From: an uncultured bacterium
GTDB taxonomy: Bacteria > Bacillota_I > Bacilli_A > RF39 > UBA660
DNA length: 35,453 bases
Assembly (NCBI GenBank): GCA_948433885.1
Contig: CAOJEC010000010.1
Span: forward strand, 1 to 35,453
Reading direction: 5' to 3'
Part shown: positions 31,523 to 35,453 of the stretch, piece after piece
How positions within the stretch are numbered: the stretch's first letter is position 1
Layout: each line of letters opens with the position of its first letter
Position numbers and translations under genes: made by a program
The notes under the pieces: generated by a model
Seen by the model: the letters and a program-made list of their open reading frames with translations, nothing else
Databases searched by the model: none
Told to the model about the DNA's origin: nothing

Positions 31523-33487
31523 ATGAAGGATATAAACAAACAATTACAACAGTATGTTGAAGAAAAAATATTTCCAATATATGAGAATAACGATTCAGGG
31601 CATAGTATTGATCATATTAAATATGTAATTAAAAGAAGTTTTGAATTTGCTAATCAATTTGAAAATATAGATTTTAATATGGTGTATGTAATAGCCTCTT
31701 TTCACGATTTGGCACACCATATTGATAAAGATAATCACGAAGTTTTATCAGCTAAATTATTTTATGAAAAAGAGAAGATGAAAGAATTTTTTACTTATGA
31801 ACAAAGAAAGATTATAAAAGAAGCAATAGAAGACCATAGAGCAAGCCTAGAATATGAACCTAGAAGTGATTATGGAAAGATAATATCTTCTGCTGATAGA
31901 AATGTTGATATAATGTCATCATTAAAAAGAACACATTCTTATACCACTAAACATTATCCAGAGTTAGATTTAAGTGGGATGATTACTCGTGCATATAAAC
32001 ATATCAGTAAAAAATTTGGGGATTGTGGTTATGCAAAAATGTGGCTTGTTGATAAAGAATTTGATAAATTTAAAGATGATGTCAAAGAGTTATTAAAGGA
32101 TAAATATATATTTGGGGTTAAGTATATGGAGGTAAATGATATTATGGATATTAAAGAAAAAGCAAAATTGTTCGCTATAAGAGCACATATGGGACAAGTT
32201 AGAAAAAGTGAACCAGATAAACCTATGATTATGCATCCAATTGGTGTAGGTCAGTTATTAGAATCATTTGGATATGATGATAATGTTGTAGCAGCTGGAT
32301 ACTTGCATGATGTTGTAGAAGATACAAAATACACAATTGAAGATATAGAAAAAGAGTTTGGTAGTGATATTGCTTCTTTGGTTATGGGTGCTTCTGAACC
32401 AGATAAATCTCTATCTTGGGAAGAAAGAAAAAAGCATACAATTGAAGAAACTACAAAATTACCTTTACGAAATAAATTAGTTATTTGTGCAGATAAGATT
32501 AATAATTTAGAAGATTTATTTTTGAAGTTTGAAAAGAGTGGAGAAAGAGATTTTTCAGCATTCAAAAGAGGTGAAGAACAGCAAACATGGTACTATACAA
32601 GTATTTATGAAAGCTTAATTGCTGGAGAAGATAAAGATTTACCTATTTTTATAAGATTAAAGGATATACTAGATAAAGTGTTCTATAAAAAAGAAGATTT
32701 ATTTTTAAGAGATACTATTTTTGTTGATAATTTAGATTATTATGCAAAATTAAGACAATTACATGCTATGAAAATAGAACTTCAAAAGTTAAAATCATTG
32801 TGTCAACTATCTAAGCCTTTTGTTATTGAATTTAGTGGTACACCTAGAACAGGAAAAACAACTACAATCAATAATTTATATGATTTCTTTAAAAAAGGTG
32901 GATTTAATGTAGAATTAATTGAAGAATTTACAACATCAAAATATTATAAAGAAAATTTAAAAAAGAAATTTGATCAAATGAATTTAGGTGATGGAAACAT
33001 TGCAATTATAGATGAAGTATATAAACAATTACAAGGTTCTCTTGAATCTGACAAAGATATTATATTAATTGATAGATCAATTAATGACAGACAAATTTGG
33101 AATTATAGAAGATATATTAGAGGTGATATGCCAGAGGAACAATATTTTAATGCTAGAGATAAATATAAAGCAATTTCAAAGGAACTCATTGATTTTCTCC
33201 TTATCACATATGCTGATCCAATGGTTTCGTTAAAAGGAGATTATGTATCTAGTTTAGCTTTAGAAAAAAGGAACTTCTTAAATCAAGAAAATATAGAAGA
33301 GTATAATACTTGTTTAAATGCTTTACAAGGTTTATTTTCTGAAAGTGTTGATTCTATGCTTTTACTTGATACTTCTAATATAGAATTAAATGATGTCTCT
33401 ATTGAAGCAACATCTCAAATTCTACCTGCTATGCGAAAAAGATATATAAAAGCATTTGAGCAAAAATATGATTTGATTAAAAAATAA
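31523..33487 (+). CDS. HD hydrolase - RelA/SpoT-type HD hydrolase - P-loop kinase fusion
   Basis: 654 residues in three domains. Domain 1 (about 1-200) is a YedJ-like HD phosphohydrolase with His31, His61-Asp62 and an SSADR motif. Domain 2 (about 208-370) is an alarmone-hydrolase (MESH1/SpoT) type HD domain. His238 in MHP, His262-Asp263 in LHDVVED and Asp324 in CADKINNL are spaced like H35, H61-D62 and D122 of MESH1. No (p)ppGpp synthetase domain follows. Domain 3 (about 430-654) starts with Walker A GTPRTGKTT (439-447) and has DRSINDRQIWNYRRYIRGD; it resembles nucleoside or nucleotide kinases. Together with the histidine phosphatase, three phosphohydrolases and a kinase are encoded side by side, pointing to nucleotide-signal or nucleotide-pool control. 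The substrate is inferred only. The gene ends at a terminator. Confidence 0.85.
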   Translation: MKDINKQLQQYVEEKIFPIYENNDSGHSIDHIKYVIKRSFEFANQFENIDFNMVYVIASFHDLAHHIDKDNHEVLSAKLFYEKEKMKEFFTYEQRKIIKEAIEDHRASLEYEPRSDYGKIISSADRNVDIMSSLKRTHSYTTKHYPELDLSGMITRAYKHISKKFGDCGYAKMWLVDKEFDKFKDDVKELLKDKYIFGVKYMEVNDIMDIKEKAKLFAIRAHMGQVRKSEPDKPMIMHPIGVGQLLESFGYDDNVVAAGYLHDVVEDTKYTIEDIEKEFGSDIASLVMGASEPDKSLSWEERKKHTIEETTKLPLRNKLVICADKINNLEDLFLKFEKSGERDFSAFKRGEEQQTWYYTSIYESLIAGEDKDLPIFIRLKDILDKVFYKKEDLFLRDTIFVDNLDYYAKLRQLHAMKIELQKLKSLCQLSKPFVIEFSGTPRTGKTTTINNLYDFFKKGGFNVELIEEFTTSKYYKENLKKKFDQMNLGDGNIAIIDEVYKQLQGSLESDKDIILIDRSINDRQIWNYRRYIRGDMPEEQYFNARDKYKAISKELIDFLLITYADPMVSLKGDYVSSLALEKRNFLNQENIEEYNTCLNALQGLFSESVDSMLLLDTSNIELNDVSIEATSQILPAMRKRYIKAFEQKYDLIKK

Positions 33488-33493
33488 TTTTGG

Positions 33494-33525
33494 TAGTTTA
33501 GAGCCTAACGTTCTAAACTATCTTT
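33494..33525. terminator. Terminator between the convergent cassette and relaxase genes
   Basis: TAGTTTAGA (33494-33502) and TCTAAACTA (33512-33520) form a 9-bp stem with a 9-base loop, followed by TCTTTTT on the plus strand. The relaxase stop codon (33505-33507) lies in the loop. Confidence 0.75.
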
Positions 33526-34893
33526 TTCATTTGAATAATAATTACTTTGAATATAATCCATATCCTCATTGTCTAAAATTTCTTCTTCTAACATTTCATC
33601 AAGAACTTGTTCATAAATTTTATCTTCATATTTTGAACTGAAAAATTTATCTTGAAAGAAATCTCGTATTCTTTGCCATAATTGTTGCCATGCTTGAATT
33701 ATTTTTTCTAATCTTGAAATTTCTTTTTCTAAATTTTTGATTTCTTCACGTTGCTCTGCAATTTTATCTTGTTTAGTGATATTCTGTTTTTCAAGAATTT
33801 TAATTTTTTTTGATTGATTGTCTACCATTACTTTTAAATCACTAACTTCTTTATCGTGAGTTTTTAAATCTTGCTCAAAATCTTCCATAAGTGAAGTTAA
33901 ATCATTTACACTTTTTATATCATTTACATTTTTATCAACATTTTCAATGTAATTATGAATAACATTTATTTCTTCATCATTAATAATAAAATTATTTTTA
34001 GTAATTTTAGTTGGCTTTAAATTAGAAATAATTTCTTTTACCTCTTTAGATTTTGAAAGAGTAAATTCAGTTTGGCGATTTACTTTTTCTAACCTTTGTC
34101 TATTTTTATCAGCTTGTTTTTTTAGATAATCATATTGCTTACTCATATTTTTAGATTCAATATCTTCATTTCTACCTTCTATTTTTTCTAATAATTCAAT
34201 ATTGGTTTGATAAATTTTATTAAATGATTCTTTACAATATATTCTTATAGTATCTTGAATTTCTCTTAATGATTCTTTTGTAAATATAGTAGATTTACCA
34301 ACTTGTTTTTTCATACCATTTTTATTTCCATCTTTAACGGGATCACCAACAATATGTAAATGAGGACTAGCTTCATCATAATGTACAACTGCATTTGCTA
34401 CTTTAAAAGATGGAATAATTTTTTCTAAATCTCTAATTTGTTCTTTAAAAACTTCTGTCATTTTTCTTTTATATGTTTCATCTTTATCTTTCCAAAATTC
34501 CATATTACCAAGTTCAATAATTATTTCAACCGCCAAATCATTTTTATCATTATTAGAAATATGAGAAAAATAATCTTCAATTTTTCTATCATTTCGTGTT
34601 TGTTTTTCATTGTATTCAAGTCTTGCTACATCAAATTCCTCTACATATAATTTTTTCACATCTTCATAAAGACTATTCGTTCCACAAATGAGTTCAATTG
34701 CATTTTCGTTATCATCGTATTTTCTTAAATTATGTTTATCAACTCGTGATAATTGTTGTGCATTTTGAATTGCATTATTATTAAAAACTTTATCAGCAAC
34801 AACACCATTCTTAATAGTTTTTCTTGATCTTTTACTTTTATTTTTATCATTTCCAATATGAAATGAATATGCTAATTTTTGTATAAATATCAT
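33505..34893 (-). CDS. MobV-family relaxase (Mob/Pre plasmid recombination protein)
   Basis: About 462 residues. The relaxase domain occupies the first 230. The metal-binding motif VVHYDEASPHLHIVG fits the MobV pattern H-x-D-E-x-x-P-H-x-H (His171, His178, His180 from the 34893 start). The N-terminal motif AYSFHIGN and the mid motif EYNEKQTRNDRKIEDYF are also family-like. The C-terminal half is a long coiled coil (about 240-420), then an acidic tail. It would nick the element at its oriT and lead one strand into a recipient, using another element's conjugation pore. The ATG at 34893 sits immediately after AAGGAG, an oddly short spacing, so the true start may differ by a few codons. TnpZ of Tn4451 is of this family. 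Confidence 0.9.
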   Translation of the reverse strand: MIFIQKLAYSFHIGNDKNKSKRSRKTIKNGVVADKVFNNNAIQNAQQLSRVDKHNLRKYDDNENAIELICGTNSLYEDVKKLYVEEFDVARLEYNEKQTRNDRKIEDYFSHISNNDKNDLAVEIIIELGNMEFWKDKDETYKRKMTEVFKEQIRDLEKIIPSFKVANAVVHYDEASPHLHIVGDPVKDGNKNGMKKQVGKSTIFTKESLREIQDTIRIYCKESFNKIYQTNIELLEKIEGRNEDIESKNMSKQYDYLKKQADKNRQRLEKVNRQTEFTLSKSKEVKEIISNLKPTKITKNNFIINDEEINVIHNYIENVDKNVNDIKSVNDLTSLMEDFEQDLKTHDKEVSDLKVMVDNQSKKIKILEKQNITKQDKIAEQREEIKNLEKEISRLEKIIQAWQQLWQRIRDFFQDKFFSSKYEDKIYEQVLDEMLEEEILDNEDMDYIQSNYYSNEKDSLER

Positions 34894-34967
34894 CTCCTTA
34901 ATCTTTACTATTTTGAGGTTTTCTAAATACTCGTAGAGTAGATAGGAAACCAAGACAAAATTTCTAA

Positions 34968-35088
34968 CTCCCTATATGTTTTGACACAAGTATCAAAACA
35001 TGGGAGCTAAGGTTTACCACCTTAGAACCGTTAGTCTTATTTCGTAATATTCCCAAACTATTGTAAAGGAATAAAACTACATAAGACT
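34968..35088. other. Candidate oriT: array of inverted repeats upstream of the relaxase
   Basis: Several dyads lie in a row. ATGTTTTGA (34976-34984) pairs with TCAAAACAT (34993-35001), flanked by CTCCC (34968-34972) and GGGAG (35002-35006). CTAAGGT (35007-35013) pairs with ACCTTAG (35019-35025). AGTCTTAT (35033-35040) pairs with ATAAGACT (35081-35088), enclosing TATTCC/GGAATA (35048-35053 and 35068-35073). Dense dyads just upstream of a relaxase gene are typical of oriT. I could not locate a MobV nick consensus. Confidence 0.5.
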
Positions 35089-35202
35089 TAGAAAAACAAG
35101 AAAGTACAACTTTCTCATTTTTCTATGAAAATTATTCGTGATTCCACAAACTTCGTAAGTGAAATTTCTCATAATTTTTATACAAACTATCGCCACTTTC
35201 AT
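35077..35202 (-). CDS. Possible 41-residue micro-protein
   Basis: An ATG at 35202 opens a 41-codon frame ending at the TAG at 35077-35079. The product is basic and ends in a hydrophobic stretch (KLYFLVFLSLM). There is no clear ribosome site before the ATG, and the frame crosses one arm of the inverted repeats assigned to the oriT, so it may be coincidental. Confidence 0.2.
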   Translation of the reverse strand: MKVAIVCIKIMRNFTYEVCGITNNFHRKMRKLYFLVFLSLM

Positions 35203-35259
35203 TTGCTAAAGCAAACAGAAACGTGCCACGTTTGTTATTACTTTTTTGGAAAAAAGTAA
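35202..35259. repeat. Three adjacent palindromes
   Basis: TTTGC-TAAA-GCAAA (35202-35215), AAACGTG-C-CACGTTT (35219-35233) and TTACTTTTTT-GG-AAAAAAGTAA (35238-35259) lie within 58 bases. The last is a perfect 22-base palindrome apart from its central GG. They follow the partial gene at 35278 on the minus strand and may serve as its terminator or as part of the oriT region. Confidence 0.6.
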
Positions 35260-35277
35260 ACAAAAAACCATGAATTA

Positions 35278-35453
35278 TCACAATTCATAGTCATCATTTT
35301 TTTCTAATATATATTCATTACTTGTAATATCATTTGGTGGAATTGCAGAAAATAATTCTTCTTCATTTTCAACACGAGTTTCATTATCTTTTGATACACC
35401 AATCATTCCCATATTGATTTTTGTTTTTGTTGTATCAAATTTTTCTAATGGAA
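35278..35453 (-). CDS. 3' end of an unknown gene of the element (partial)
   Basis: Only the last 58 codons are inside the window; the start lies beyond the right edge. The frame is open from the edge to a TGA at 35278-35280. The visible C-terminus is acidic (NETRVENEEELFSAIPPND and EKNDDYEL at the end), without a recognisable motif. Its position upstream of the relaxase region and in the same direction suggests another element gene, perhaps for mobilization or replication. The family cannot be told from this fragment. Confidence 0.6.
   Translation of the reverse strand, partial: PLEKFDTTKTKINMGMIGVSKDNETRVENEEELFSAIPPNDITSNEYILEKNDDYEL

Larger units (their letters stand above)
24733..35453. 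mobile_element. Tn4451-like mobilizable element (partial, right end outside)
   Basis: The region combines a serine recombinase, a TnpV homologue and a MobV-type relaxase, the module set of Tn4451/Tn4453-type mobilizable transposons. Conjugation machinery is absent in the window, so transfer would need a helper element. Base composition drops sharply to AT-rich and the TCG/CGA-rich codons of the first 20 kb disappear. The left boundary is somewhere between 23.47 and 24.9 kb and is obscured by the insertion sequence; attachment sites could not be identified. Cargo comprises a DUF1016 gene, a hydrolase, a methyltransferase and the 30.2-33.5 kb cassette. Confidence 0.75.

Noticed and set aside
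1-35453. CRISPR array
   Set aside because: I found no regularly spaced direct repeats of 23-40 bases and no cas gene.

Overview
The window reads as chromosomal DNA of a low-GC Gram-positive bacterium (Bacillota), with a mobilizable element filling the right-hand third. Most genes carry strong GGAGG-type ribosome binding sites, promoters fit TTGACA/TATAAT spacing, and the gene set is typical of Bacillota: GntR/YtrA-type regulators with ABC pairs, FtsX-type permeases, a GH25 lysozyme and a phosphoketolase. TGA ends many genes, so the mycoplasma code is excluded. I cannot name the genus; an intestinal member of the Bacilli/Erysipelotrichia side is a guess.

Region 1 (1-8.3 kb) is metabolic and housekeeping: phosphoketolase, a membrane-anchored GH25 muramidase, a short-chain dehydrogenase overlapping a methionine gamma-lyase-like PLP enzyme, a small unknown gene, and asparagine synthetase on the opposite strand. 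The gap between the last two holds a cluster of DnaA-box-like sites.

Region 2 (8.8-19.9 kb) is an envelope transport and stress block. It holds an FtsX-type ABC pair, a NatAB-like ABC pair, an OmpR/HisKA two-component system, and two parallel GntR-ATPase-permease operons, each with a dyad over its promoter. A flippase-like membrane protein (20.2-21.2 kb) and two unrecognised genes (21.3-23.5 kb) follow. The leftward 20 kb is rich in TCG/CGA/TCGA; this fades through the two unknown genes and almost vanishes after 23.5 kb.

Region 3 (23.5-35.45 kb) is foreign. It opens with an IS1595-like insertion sequence that has 15-bp inverted repeats, a frameshifted transposase and an elaborate leader hairpin. 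Next comes an AT-rich element with a serine recombinase, TnpV and a MobV relaxase, the combination seen in Tn4451-type mobilizable transposons. Its cargo is a DUF1016 nuclease gene broken by one in-frame TGA, a small serine hydrolase, a methyltransferase, and a three-gene cassette (30.2-33.5 kb). That cassette consists of an unknown protein, a histidine phosphatase, and a 654-residue fusion of two different HD hydrolase domains with a P-loop kinase domain. Two copies of a roughly 90-110 nt minus-strand RNA element, each with promoter, hairpins and terminator, lie at 24.7 and 30.0 kb. The right end of the element is outside the window.

The strongest candidates for something undescribed are the HD-HD-kinase cassette and the duplicated RNA element.
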